This document shows positions 32,481 through 44,123 of a stretch of DNA of 64,000 nucleotides, one piece after another. The DNA is from Chloranthus sessilifolius (taxonomy: Eukaryota; Streptophyta; Magnoliopsida; Chloranthales; Chloranthaceae): positions 50,109,811 through 50,173,810 of the forward strand of contig CM037584.1 in the NCBI GenBank assembly GCA_021018995.1. Reading direction: 5' to 3'. The position numbers and the translations under genes are program-made. The notes beneath the pieces were generated by a model, which saw only the letters and a program-made list of their open reading frames with translations, had not been told where the DNA came from and ran no database searches. Numbering within the stretch: the first letter of the stretch is position 1; every line of letters begins with the position of its first letter.

Positions 32481-33301
32481 AAGGAAAAAAAAAATATTTG
32501 GATACCATTATTTACGTATTCTCATTGGAAAAGAGTGTGTTAGGGGTATTTTAGGAACGAAATTATGACAGAAATATTTATACTTTTATATAGTAGTAAG
32601 GATAACTTTGTACCTTAGTCTTAAAAATTTTTATTAATCAAAGTTTTACGTTTGGTCAAAGTTTGACTTTTATTAAAAGTGGATTTTTGATCAAATTTTG
32701 ACTAGTGTAACCTAACGATATATATAAATACTGTTATATTAATTTGCAGTTGGACTTTAGTAACTTGTTGCTACATTGCAAAATTTTCTCTTGGTCAAAG
32801 TTAAAATTTTAGTCAAAGTTTGACTTTTATAAAAATTAAATTTCATTTCAACGTATAAACTTACATTAAATACTAGCATTTATAATTTTATTATTTAGCT
32901 TTACATATTTTTTAATCAAAATTTTAAGTTTGGTCAAAGTTTGACTTTTTATTTGAGTTTAACTTTTCAAACTTTGACTTATGTAACTTAGTAATAAATA
33001 GTGATTACAATGGTATTAATTTGTAACATAATAAAATTTCATTAAAAAAATTATTGGTTAATACTTGACTTTAATTATAATTTTAATAATAAATGATCAA
33101 AACTTAAAAGCTCATTTTCAAATTCATTTTCAAAGATACTAATCAAACAAGATAAATCAATTTCTAATGAAATCCATTTATCAAACACACTAATCAAATA
33201 GTGGAAAATCCATTTATAGAGGAAATCATTTCCCAAGAAATCAACTAAGAAATTGATTTTATTTCCTTTTTAGAATTTCATTGCTATGAAACAGGGCCTA
33301 A

Positions 33302-34196
33302 GGGCCTGTTTGGTTTCAACGGAAACAAGGGGAAATAAGGGAAAACTCATATGCAGCAAATGAATTGCCGAGATTCCCGTTGTTTAGATGACATCCAAAG
33401 GGTCGAAAATTATCTTCATATTTTCCCGTTGACTGATTTGAATAAGACGATGAAGATTGTTTTTTTTTTCAATCTTCCTCATGATAGATCTTAATATCAT
33501 GATGCCCCTAACAAACGGTCTAATGTTGATTTTATATAGCACACATCCCCAAAAATCAGAGGCAAAACCACGTTATGACTTGGGTGGTCAATTGGCCACC
33601 CAAACTTTCTAAAAATTTGTTACTAAGCTTTAGGGGTCCTAATTTATATTAGTAGATTCTCATCCATCCAAAATTATCTTGACCACCCATAATTTTGGCC
33701 TATTTTTAAGCTCCCCTTCATCTATTTAGGTGCTGCACCGACTTATTTTTGGAGAGATTTCTCTCACAAGGGGCTTCTACTATGTTGTAGAGCTATATAC
33801 TCACATATATGGTATATATGTTCTAGTATAATTAATTAAAAATAATAATAATTTATTACATGTAACAAAGTTTGAACCTGTACCAAGTCTACCACTAGAG
33901 CAATTCACTAAGATACGTAAAGAAAAAAAAACTTAATACATATATAATTTTTTGGTCATTTGGCTTTTTTTTTTTGTTAGAATATGTTATTTTCTTACAA
34001 TCTCTTGTATATGTATCCAAACACAGGATTTGGTTTATCCTTCATTTTCACAGCTAGCAATGTGATTATTCAAACAGTGGAAAACAAATGGAAACAAAGT
34101 AATACCATGGTTTCCTACAACTTAGGTATTCATGGGAAAATATAGGAATATTATTTTACTTTCCCACGTTTCCCGTATTTTTATCCAAACAGGCCC
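33302..34196. mobile_element. Non-autonomous TIR element, ~0.9 kb
   Basis: The left end 'gggcctgtttggtttcaac' pairs with the right end (reverse complement 'gggcctgtttggataaaaat'). Candidate 3-bp duplication: TAA at 33299-33301 against CAA after the right end, fairly PIF/Tourist-like. It starts where the older TIR element ends, so the two share the TAA junction. It includes a MITE arm near 33430-33560 and no coding sequence. Confidence 0.6.
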
Positions 34197-35104
34197 CAAA
34201 AGTTAGGATACAGGTTACGTTATTGCAATTGAATATTCTTACCGAGCAACTAATGGTTTAGCTGTTTATATAGTTGGCTTACTTGAATACGTTGGTAGAA
34301 GTACGCTTTTTGTCCCAAGCTTTCATACATTAATTAGGTCTTAATATCATGGCCCACATATCAGATGGCAAGATATTTAATCGCATGTGTGTGTTACTTG
34401 AAGTAAACAACTACCTGTCCGATACGTGGGTCACGGTCTCAAAGATCTAATGAATGAAATATTGGGACAAAAAAACGAGCTCTATCATCTTATTCAAGGC
34501 AGTCAAAGGTGTGAATGGTGGAACCATCAATTTTGCCAGTTGCAAAATCCGTTACTCAAAAAGTTATTTCATTTTAAATTTATATACCCTCGACACATCA
34601 TACGATCTTTCAGCACCTTTCGCACTCAGCTGCTTGCCACATCTCTTTCCATGCATCCCTATCAACCTGCTTAGGCACCACTATTTATACAGCCAGTCAC
34701 GTCGCATCTCTTTCCATGCATGCCTATCAACCTGCTTAGGCCTCACTATTTGTATAGCCAGTCACGGCACGCCACATAAGCTGCCTCCAAAATTGTCTGT
34801 AAGAGATTGTCTACTGTATAACACTGTCCTATACCTATACTAAATATATGATAACAAAATAAATAAGAAAAAAGACCATGAAAAGTTTGGTGCTTCCCAT
34901 AATCCCATGATACTTTATAAGGTCAGAAGCTAAGTTTGATGTTTTATTTGTTCTTGGAACTTAATATTGTCTATCACCTGCTATCAGTATCGTTTTAATA
35001 GTATTTTTCATGTGGTAATTAAGTTGAAATTGAAGTTGGTCAATTTGTTAAAAGGATCCTGAAAAGGAACTTCCATCAAAATCGTTGAGCATTAATTTAA
35101 ATTT
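34197..35104. other. No gene; MITE arm and a 65-bp duplication
   Basis: Near 34330-34510 is an arm of the palindromic MITE family. The word 'atctctttccatgcat' starts at 34641 and 34706, marking a 65-bp tandem duplication (about 34634-34763) that includes 'atcaacctgcttaggc'. The rest is AT-rich and unrecognised. Confidence 0.5.
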
Positions 35105-37217
35105 TTCGTCGTTAACAGAAAAGCTTATGAATTTTTTGGTGCTTCTAGGGGTCTAAGGCAAAGTTGCCCCCTTATCTCTCTACCTCTTCGATATCGCTAG
35201 CGAAGGGCTAGCACTCATTTTCCAAAAGGCGGATCCTGAAGCTACTGTTACGGGCTTCTCTAATCCTAGCTAGATGCAATTTTAACATCAATTTATTGTA
35301 ATATGCGGATGATTCTTTGATTATGTGCGACGGTAATCCTACCCAAATTCTTCAAGTTTGCTCCCTCCTTAGAGGTTATGAGGTGGCCTCGGGCCAAAGC
35401 ATCAACTATGCCAAATCCAATATTTACGGCATCAATACCGATCTCCCAACTCTTAGCACATGGGCCAATAATGCCAATTTATTTCCTGCCAGATTTCCCT
35501 TTAAATATCTCGGTATTCCTATCGGAGTGGGCAAACTCAAAACACCCGATTGAAATCCGGTAATTACTAAGGGAAATGACAGACTTAACGGGTGGAAAAG
35601 TAAAATGCTCTCTACGGGTGGTAGATTGACTTTAGTTCAGTCCGTCTTAAACGCGATTCCAACCTAGTACCTCTCCATCTACAAATGCCCTGTCACTGTT
35701 TGTCATCAAATCAAAAGGCTCGAGAGGAACTTTCTGTGGACTGACTCGGAGAACAAAATGAAAATGCACCTTATTAGTTGGGCTAAGGGATCAAAACCTA
35801 AATGGGCTGGCAGCCTTGGAATTCGTCCTATATACAAAACAAACAGTTCCTTGTTAATGAAATGGTAGTGGTGCCTAGGCGATTCCTCCAATCATTGGTG
35901 GAAAGAGATCGCTATCAAAAAATGCTGCATTGATAAGGAAGTGTGGGAATTAAACAAATCTAACTTCAACATTTCTTCCAGGTGGTGGAAGAGCATCCTC
36001 TTTATTAGGGAGGAGTTTTTGTGAAATATCTCATTTTCTCTAGGTAATGACAAAAGCATTCATTTCTGGACGGATAGATGGATCAATCATGATTTCAGCT
36101 TGCATCTAAATTTTCCTAGACTGTATCGCATTGCAGCTGACCCGAAATCCACTGTTGCTAATATTTTTATCACTGACGGGACCTCCAACTGTTGCTAATA
36201 TTTTTATCACTGACGGGACCTCCAAGTGGCATATCAATTTCAAGTGCCGATTCGCTGAACCTGAGTTAGAATAATATTGCAATCTCTCTAGTCTTCGATC
36301 AGACCCAACATTTCTGATGAAAGGATATGGTGTAACAGACCTAACAAGTCTTTTTCAGTTAAGTCGGCCTTTTCCTCCCTATGTTCAAATTTGTCTGAGG
36401 TCTATTGGAAGAGTATCTGGAAGTTCAAGGTTCCCTCTAAAATCACCTTTTTTCTATGGTCCCTGTGCTGAAACAAAATAGCGACTATTCCGAATTTCAA
36501 CAGAAGAGGAATGAACATCTCCCAAAATTGCTATTTCTGCCAAGAGTCGGAAGAAGGCACGAATCATTTATTCATTCATTGTCCCATAATTTGGTCGATT
36601 TGGGGATACTGTTACAAAGCTATTGGTCTCTTGTTCTGCATTCAAAATAGTATAGTCGATGTTACCATCGACTGGGATCAAGCTCATGTTGAAGTGGCTT
36701 TGTGACCATCTGCATCTCGCCATTATTTAGAACATTTGGATTACTAGAAATGCCATCAGATGTGTCAAGGTGCTACTTTCAATACAGATATCCTTATTCG
36801 GTCGAGCATTATCTCAGTTTGCAGTTGGGCCATTGCTAAAGGTGTATATTATCCCTCTCTATCTAGCCTTAGACATTATGACTCTTATATGCTGCTTTCT
36901 TTTCTGAACAATCTGTAATTTTTTTCGGTTGGGCTTCCTTTGTAAACTAATAGGTTTTTTACCTATTAGTAGGGGTTTTTTTACCTTTTTGTTGGAGGTT
37001 CTTTTTCCGGATCTTTTGGTTTCCTCCGAAACAGGTTTTCCTCATGTGCTAAGGTTTCCTACGTCTTCCTCAGGTACCTCTCTGGTTTTCTCCGAGTCTT
37101 CTGATTTTTCCAGAGAACAATACTCGGAGTGCTAGCCTGTGTTTTTATCAGTCTCTCCGAGGCATCAATTTGGCGTTTTTCTTATTTATTACAAAACAAC
37201 TTTCAAAAAAATAAAAA
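35105..37217 (+). pseudogene. LINE (L1-type) fragment A: RT end, zf-RVT, 3' tail
   Basis: A 5'-truncated non-LTR retrotransposon. From about 35118 the RT palm continues ('YEFFGASRGLRQ'), then 'DSLIMCDGNPTQILQVCSLL' and 'YAKSNIYGINT', 'FPFKYLGIPIG', 'LTLVQSVLNAIPT', which are the post-catalytic RT motifs of plant LINEs. Downstream near 36430-36600 is a zf-RVT zinc-binding region ('CYFCQESEEGTNHLFIHC'). Stops and frameshifts are frequent, so it is long dead. The 3' part is a non-coding tail rich in 'ggtttcctccg' and ends in an A-rich run near 37207-37217. A second LINE follows 500 bp later in the same orientation. Confidence 0.85.
36152..36225. repeat. Exact 37-bp tandem duplication within LINE A
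   Basis: The 37 bases 36152-36188 (starting 'ctgttgctaatatttttatc') are repeated without change at 36189-36225. A length of 37 shifts the frame, so it adds to the damage of the LINE ORF. The perfect identity makes it a recent local event. Confidence 0.95.
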
Positions 37218-37708
37218 CAATCAAATTGAAGAGTTGGTGATTAGCAAGAGCATTGACAAAAAGAAATTTTACACCGGAGAGCCAAAATTTTCAATTAATT
37301 GATTTTACTTGTATGTCCATTTGAGATGGGTACTGATATAGAACCTAAATATTTTACTGCTTTAATTGATTATTTTATTATTAATTTTTAGTGTTTTAAT
37401 GAAATATTGATTGCTTTATTATTGTAGACATTTGTTGAGATAATGCTGCATTTATAAAGGTTGGTTTTTCTTGGCAATATCTTTTTCTTAAGGTACCAAT
37501 TTATATTTATCCCACGTGTGCATCACACGTGCATTCGTAGTTCTAAAAAATATTGGCGATTGAACACAAGGAACTCTCTAAAAATGGTGAAGATTGATAG
37601 TTATCCATTGGATCCAAAGACAGAACCCAAACGCAGCATAGAATTAATGAGGGGCATTTAGTTGATGAAGTTTTTTGAAGTCAAAAACCAGTTCAAAGAG
37701 AAGATGGG
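37218..37708. other. No gene seen between the two LINEs
   Basis: AT-rich sequence. The 37461-37661 frame has no known motif. Confidence 0.4.
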
Positions 37709-40700
37709 TCTAGACCCTTCCGATTCTAAAAGGATTTGTTGGGTATAGACCCTTCCGATTCGAGGGGATGTGGCTTAGAGATGAAGGATATATGTGAAGT
37801 AATTATTCAAAGGAGATGGGGCAATAGAACTGCAGCTATATTGGTATTCATGACTTCCTTTCCAGGTTAGAGGCCACTTCAAGTGAGCTTCAAGTTTGGA
37901 ATAAAAAATCGTTTGGGCATATACAGAGGTCTATTGCAGCAATCTCCACTCAGCTGAATCAGCACTTTAACTGTACGTATCAAGATCGTGACCCAGCTAT
38001 GGAGAGTTCCTTGAGGAAGAAGCTTGATGAGCTTTTAGACCATCAAGAGATACTGTGGAAACAACGAGGTAAAGAGTTACAGTTCAAGGAAGGAGATCGT
38101 AATACAGGTTACTTCCATTCGCGAGCATTTCATAGACGCGAAAGAAATCGGGTCAATTATCTTCCAAATGAGGAGGGAGTTATCTGTAAGAAGGAAGAAG
38201 AAATTCAAGGTATCGTTACGCATTACTATGAAAGTCTACTCAAATCTAGTTGTCCGACAAGGGCGGAGGAGGCTATTAATGCAGTGGGGTGTAAAGTTAC
38301 ATCTGATCAGAATGTGGTGCTAAACAAACCTTTTATAGCGACAGAGATTCACTTTGCGCTATTCCAGATGCATCCACTCAAATCCCCCGTGCTAGATGGT
38401 ATGCCTCCCCACTTTTATCAAAAGTTTTGGCATATTGTTGGGAATTCAATTGTGAATGTGGCTGAGTTTTTTTGTATGGAACTACTTCTCTTTCCAAACT
38501 TAAGAAAACCATCATTACCCTAATTCCAAAAACCAATCAAGCCAAGAGCATGACTGATTTCCGCCCTATTAGCCTTTGTAACATCATTTACAAAGTCAGT
38601 TAAAACCTTGGCTAATTGGCTCAAGTCCCTCCTTCCATTTATCATTTCCAAATCTTAATCGGCTTTTGTCACGGGTCGTCTTATTACAGATAATATACTT
38701 ACGGCTTTTGAAATTGGGCATTTTTTAAAAAACAAAAGGACTGGGAATGTGGGGGATTGTGCTTTAAAGTTTGATATAAGTAAAGCATATGATCGGGTAG
38801 AGTGGATTTTTTTGAAAAAGCTCTTTTAAAAATGGGTTTTAGTGGCAGGTGGGTGCACCTTATTATGGAATGTGTTTCCTCAGTATCTTACTCTTTCCTC
38901 ATAAATGGCTATGTTGTTGGGAATGTTATTCCCTCTAGGGGGATTAGACAAGGCGACCCATTGTCTCCTTACCTTTTTATAATTTGCTCAGAAGTTTTCT
39001 CCTGCTTGATCAACCGATCAATCACCAATGGTTCCCTATCTAGTGTTAAAATTTGTAGGGTTGGCTCGATTATCTTATCTCTTTTTTGCAGGCGATAGCA
39101 TCATTTACACTAATGCCACTAGTGCCGAATTACTTGTGGTATCTACCTTGTTGGATCTCTATGAAGGCGCTTCAGGGTAAAAAATTATTTTTGACAAATC
39201 GGCTATCTCGTTTAGCAAGAATGTGAAGATTGGTGACTAGCTAGTCTTGACACAAATCCTTAACATCTGGCGGATCTTTAATCATGAAAAATATTTGGGC
39301 CACTTGTCCATTGTGGGGAGGTCAAAAAGACAATTATTTGGGTATATTAAAGATAGGGTGTAGCGAAAGCTTCAAGGTTGGAAAGAAAAGTTACTATCTG
39401 GTGCAGGTAAGGAAATTTTGATCAAACCAGTGGCTCAAGCAATCCCCACGTATGTCATGAGCTGATTCTGGCTTCCAAAGATCTTTCTAAGAGAACTGTC
39501 AATGTTGATGGCGAGGTTCTGATCGGGGAGCAACAATAAGGATAAAGGAATTCATTGGAAAGACTAGAATTCATTGTGTAGTCATAAAGATAGTGGTGGT
39601 TTGGGCTTCAGAAATTTAGAGGCGTTTAACTTGGCGATGTTAGCCAAACAGGGGTGGAAGCTTATTACCTAAGACACATCCATTGTGCCAGAGTTATATA
39701 AAGCTAAATATTATCCAATGGGGACCTTTCTCACAGCTACTGTTGGGTGAAATCAGTCGGTCACTTGGTCCAGTATTCTGGGTAGCCGTGACCTTGTTGA
39801 GAAAGGTACAATCTGGCGAGTGGGTAGTGGTGACACCATTCGGATATGGGAGGATAGATGAATACCCAAATTGTATACTTTCAAAGTAATTACTCCGAGA
39901 CCAGCATTGGGACAGTTGATGGTGGTTGATCTGATTGAGTCAGGGGGAAGATGGAATGGCAACCTAATTCGAGGCATTTTCTTTGACAATGATGCTGAGA
40001 CAATTTTGGGTATTCCTCTTAGCATGGAGCAACATATGGGCAAAATAGCTTAGGCTTTCTCTAACGATGGAGCTTTTATAGTGCATAGCACCTACCACGT
40101 AGCGAATTCCAAGTGGAGGAAGAACTAAAACTTGGCCAGCTCTAGCACCACTGGTGATAGTTTTATTTGACAAAAAATTTGGCGGTGCAAGACCCCAAAT
40201 AAGGTTAAAAATTTTGTGTGGAAGGCGTGGCGCAACAGCTTGCCTACTAATCATGCTCTTAGTAGAAGAATCAATAATATTAATAGTAGATGTGCGATCT
40301 GTGATAAGGATTGAGAGTCTACAATCCATGTTCTTAAGGAATGCGATGCAGTTGAAGGAGTTTGGTTTCTTTCTCCGTTGGGGGTAAGGGCCTTCCTTAT
40401 CAAAGCGTCCACATTCAAAGAATGACTCATATAATTTCTAAACGAGTTTGGTGATGATCACCTACACTTATTCCTTACTGTGGCATGGGCTATTTGAACA
40501 AGTCGGAATATATTTCTATTGGAAGGGGTGAGTACGAATCCATTGAATATTGCCTTATATGCTTCAAGGTTGGCCTTCAATTTTCTAGAAGCAAATACAA
40601 AGTTCAATCACGTCCAACCCGCCTCCAATACTGAACGTTGGCAGCTTCTTATAGGATCTAATGTTAAAATTAATGTTGATGGTGCCTGGTGTCGACCACG

Positions 40701-41151
40701 AAAACAATTGGTATTGGAGTTTTAGCGTAAAATGCAGCGGGGGAGATGTTGGTGCTAAAGCAATAGCGGATAAAGGGGGTCAGAGTGTCTCTATTGCGAA
40801 GCATTAGTGGCTGATCATGGGGTCTCTTTGCTTGGGAGATGGGATTTTCCTATGTTGCTTTGGAAAGTGACTCTTTGAAGATTATATCCTCTCTTTCTAG
40901 TAGTGATGATTGGTCGGAAATCAACTTCATTATCAGTGATATAAGGAAGATCGCCATGAGACTTTCATTTGTTACTTTTAGACATATTCATAGAAAAGCT
41001 AACGAGGTAGCCGATCTTCTTGCCAAGTTTGGTTTTAACTACGTTTCTGAAACTGTATGGGTGGAGGACATTCTCCCAATTATTGCTGATGTAATCGTTG
41101 TTGATTCCCTTTCTTAATGAAATGTTGAGGTTCTTACAAAAAAAAAAAAGT
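37709..41151 (+). pseudogene. LINE (L1-type) B: RT, zf-RVT and RNase H, poly(A)
   Basis: A nearly full second half of a plant LINE. The endonuclease/RT linker begins with 'PFRFEGMWLRDEGY' (about 37750-37793). A readable stretch at 37999-38523 has 'FKEGDRNTGYFHSRA' and 'KSPVLDGMPPHFYQKFW'. RT then goes on with '[12 protein letters not shown]' (catalytic Asp), 'GIRQGDPLSPYLFIICSE' and 'FFAGDSIIY' where FADD is usual (Gly at 39091-39093). A zf-RVT region is near 40195-40350 ('CAICDKD'). The C-terminal RNase H (RVT_3) is at about 40660-41100: 'INVDGAWC', 'ALESDSLKIISSL' and 'HRKANEVADLLAKFG'. It ends in poly(A) at 41139-41150. Many stops. The 16-mer 'tagacccttccgattc' is doubled at 37711 and 37746. 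Confidence 0.88.
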
Positions 41152-41154
41152 GTT

Positions 41155-41336
41155 CAAAATAGGGTTGTGCATTTTTTGGACCGAGCTAACCAAACCGACC
41201 AAATCGGACCGAATCGCCGAGTTTGGTCCGGTTTGGACGGATACCGTTTTGGGTTTGGTTTGGAAAAAAGAAAAACCGAAAAGTTTGGTTTGGTTTCGGT
41301 TCTAAACCGAAATCGACTGAACCGAACTGAATCTAG

Positions 41337-41385
<49 letters not shown>

Positions 41386-41690
41386 CGGGAGTTTTGGTTA
41401 ATTTTAAAGGGCATCTAAGTAAAATGTATATTTTTATATAAAACCCTACCCTTGTCTTTAGCCTTTTCCTAATCCTAAAGCGTTAAAAGTAGAACTTATA
41501 GGAAAATCGGTTGAGAAGTTGAAATTTTTTTGATGTGCAACTAGAACTTGTAGGAAAACTGAAACCGACCGAACCAAACGGAACCAAATCGAATCGGGTT
41601 GGTTTGGTTTAATAGTTGGACGATTTGGTTTGGTTTGAAAATCTAGAAACCGATTAGGCTAGCCCTGTTTAGTTTGTAATTTTAGTCCAA
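41155..41690. repeat. AACCGA/TTTGGTT-rich repeat with (AT)n core
   Basis: The left half has 'accaaaccgaccaaatcgg' and similar; the right half 'ttggtttggtttaatagt' in inverse sense. The ends 'agggttgtgca' and 'ggctagccct' may be weak inverted termini. A pure (AT)n run is at 41338-41383. It follows directly on the LINE B poly(A). It resembles common non-autonomous repeats of plants but is unassigned. Confidence 0.5.
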
Positions 41691-42214
41691 AACCGACCAA
41701 ACCCTCCAGTTCACAAGGCTTTTTTTTTTTTATACGGCCATTTAAGCTGAGACAGTCTGGAAAATCAAAGAGCAGACATGCATACACATATGACAGTTGG
41801 GGAGTAACATGAGAGAGCACCAATTACAGTAGTGAGAGTTAACTAACAAAACCTAACCCACACTTTGTAAAGACAACTGTGTGGACGAATATCGACCCAC
41901 CTCCGGCCTCCTCCCTCACAATAGAGGGAGGTTACCAATTGGGCTAATGCCTCTTTCATCCTAGTTCACAAGATTGCATCCACGTATTTCAAGATATATA
42001 AAAACCCGTAGATGCCTACTTTGAATATCTTTAATTGCTATACCGATGGGCTTGAATTGGTAACCCTATTGATATCGATGCGGCGCGCAATCCCTTCAAT
42101 TAAAAAGGGCACCAATATTTGCACGCGTTAAAAAGTTAAACATGGCACCAATATTTGCAGCGGTTAAAAAGGTTGGTGCACCCACTAAGTAATTCCACCT
42201 CATAATTACGTTGG
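41691..42214. other. No gene seen
   Basis: Contains the motif 'gggaggttaccaattgggct' (41927-41946), similar to 'gggtaccagttaagctatt' at about 46389: dispersed repeat text. No coding evidence. Confidence 0.4.
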
Positions 42215-43986
42215 CCATTGACATATACCCCCGTGTTATGCTAATATTATAAGAGACCGTCCGAGTGATGAGTATTTATTTTGCAGCTGCTTCTTTTGTG
42301 TTTCTGTTTCATATAACCTCCTACCGTTAATTAGCCGTGAGTTTATGGACAGAAAGCTTAATTTACCCTTAATGAAACCAAAATTTTAAAAATACCACTA
42401 CTCTAAAAGGCCCTTCATTCATCTATATTTATCTACAAAAGGCCCTTCATTCACCTTTATTTACAAATCATGTCATTATAATTTACAACTATTCTAAAAA
42501 GAGTACCTTTAAATCCACTCACAAAATCTTTGAGTTAACCCATGCTAAAACACAAGCATTGAATCAATCGATGGAGATTTTTTATCATCCCAATCTTTCA
42601 TTGGATCGATCTTTAGATCATGGGTGTACCATCAGACGGTCGACTTTTTATTTCATGTGGTACACACCCCTAAAAGTGACCTTAATATCAATTTTAAGCA
42701 TGCACGTGATGTCAAGGTCACTTTTCTGAGATGTGTGTCATGTGAAATAAAACATTAACCGTTTGATGGTACGATCATGATCTCAAGATCCATCATGTGA
42801 AAGATTGGGAGGATAAATGATCTCCATCGTTCTATTCAATTCAATCAACGTGTTTCAGCGTGAATGAACTTAAAGATTCAGTGGGTGGATTTAACGTACT
42901 CTTCTAAAAGGCCATTCATTTACCCAGCAGATTCAAGACTCATCAGATGGGTGATTCCCCCATTAAAGTATGCCAATGTTTGAACGAATACTCAACCAAT
43001 GGAGGATTTGTGGCAAACGATACAATTATTCTTGAAAAGAAAACCTTCAATCTACGTATTCCACTCAAAATACTCGTCCCTCCAATTTCCTAAATGATTC
43101 AAGACCCATTTTTAGGAATTGGATTGCCTAATCGCGTCTGCTTCCATCCACCGAATCTTTGAGTTCACTCACGCTAAAACACATTGATTGTATTGAATAA
43201 GACGATGGAGATCGTTTAGGCATACCATTAGACGATCAGTGTTTATTTCGTGGCACACAGCTCATAAAAGTGACCTTAATATCACGTATGCGGTTAAAAT
43301 TAATTTTAAGGTCATTTTTTTGGGTGTGTACCACATGAAATAAAAAATCAACCATCTGATGGTGCCACTATGATGTCAAGATCCATCGTGTGAAAGCTTG
43401 GGACGATAAACAATCTCCATCATCCAATTCAGTGCAATCAACCGTCTGATGGTGCCACCATGATCTCAAGATCCATCGTGTGAATGGTTGAGACGATAAA
43501 CGACCTCCATCGTCCAATTCAATGCAGTCAACTATCTGATTGTGCCACCATGATCTCAAGATACATCGTGTGAAAGGTTGGGACGATAAATGATCTCCAT
43601 CGTCCAATTCAATGCAGTCAACCGTCTAATAGTGCCATCGGGATCTCAAGATCCATTGTGTGAAAGGTTGGGACGATAAACGATCTCCATCGTCCGATTC
43701 AATGCAGTCAATGTTTTTCAGCGTGGGTGAACTCAAATATTTGGTGGGTGAATTTAAAACTATTCTTTTTTATAAGTGGAGGGGTGAATTTAAAATTACT
43801 CTATGTAGAGGGTGGTAATTTAGTAATTTAATTTAAAAAAGTATAAATATGATATTTAGGCTATTCGTTAACGGCTGATTAATCATTTAAAGTAGCATCT
43901 GTTAAAAGGATTTAAAGCAAATAGCTATAATTGAGGGATTATTTGTAATATCAACATAACTCAGGGGTATTTGCCAAAAAAACCCT
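42215..43986. mobile_element. TIR element B, second copy of element A
   Basis: It is collinear with 4037-5864 from 'acatatacccccgtgttatg' to 'caacataactcaggggtatt'. It includes both palindromic MITEs, the spacer with 'attcaagactcatcagatgg' and the 90-bp array. The right end 'ttgccaaaaaaaccct' is kept; the left 'ggggtttttt' end is altered ('ggccattgacatat'). No clear target duplication was found. The two copies differ by scattered substitutions and small indels. Confidence 0.7.
43354..43718. repeat. 90-bp tandem array, four units (copy in B)
   Basis: Unit starts at 43359, 43449, 43539 and 43629, the same 90-bp period and copy number as at 5216-5580. Because 90 is a multiple of three and the units lack stops in one minus frame, it gives a false repetitive ORF (43368-43607). 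Confidence 0.9.
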
Positions 43987-44035
43987 TAATAAAAAGCTCT
44001 ACTTGTACGGTTGTACCCATTACTATCCCATTTCC

Positions 44036-44036
44036 T

Positions 44037-44122
<86 letters not shown>
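44036..44122. repeat. (ATA)n/(ATT)n microsatellite, self-complementary
   Basis: An ATA/TAA run turns into an ATT/TTA run at about 44081. The two halves are reverse complements and can form one long hairpin. Confidence 0.95.

Positions 44123-44123
<1 letters not shown>

Larger units (their letters stand above)
28851..32600. mobile_element. Repeat insertion, possibly Helitron-like
   Basis: This 3.7-kb block interrupts the 'gtcaaagtttgac'-rich old transposon. Its left end reads 'actagtaaaaaggcacgtgc' and goes on into a GCACGTGCAAATGCACGTGG hairpin; a similar 'gtgcacgtgcgttgtacgtg' occurs at 29899-29918. The right end is 'atatagtagtaaggataac'. Such CACGTGC-hairpin ends remind me of plant Helitrons, but no replicase-helicase, clean 5' TC or 3' CTRR end can be shown. 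It contains two half-MITE copies and a large tandem repeat. No gene was seen. Confidence 0.35.
6652..33298. mobile_element. Old TIR transposon split by nested insertions
   Basis: The left end 'ggccttgtttgataac' pairs with the right end (reverse complement 'ggccctgtttcatagc'). The flanking trinucleotides are TGA and TAA, roughly like a PIF-type TWA duplication. Its body, rich in 'gtcaaagtttgactttt' words, appears in three pieces: 6652-7437, 28282-28850 and about 32600-33298. The gaps are filled by the MULE and by another repeat insertion. Without the insertions it would be about 2 kb. No transposase was found. The superfamily (PIF-like or hAT-like) is uncertain. Confidence 0.55.

Noticed and set aside
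41127..41160. Target-site duplication of LINE B ('gttcaaa' near 37691 and 41154)
   Set aside because: Seven common bases at an uncertain 5' border are too weak to support a duplication.
43368..43607. Repetitive 79-residue minus-strand ORF with three similar units
   Set aside because: It arises only because the 90-bp tandem repeat is a multiple of three; the copy at 5216-5580 does not keep the frame, and no known protein resembles it.
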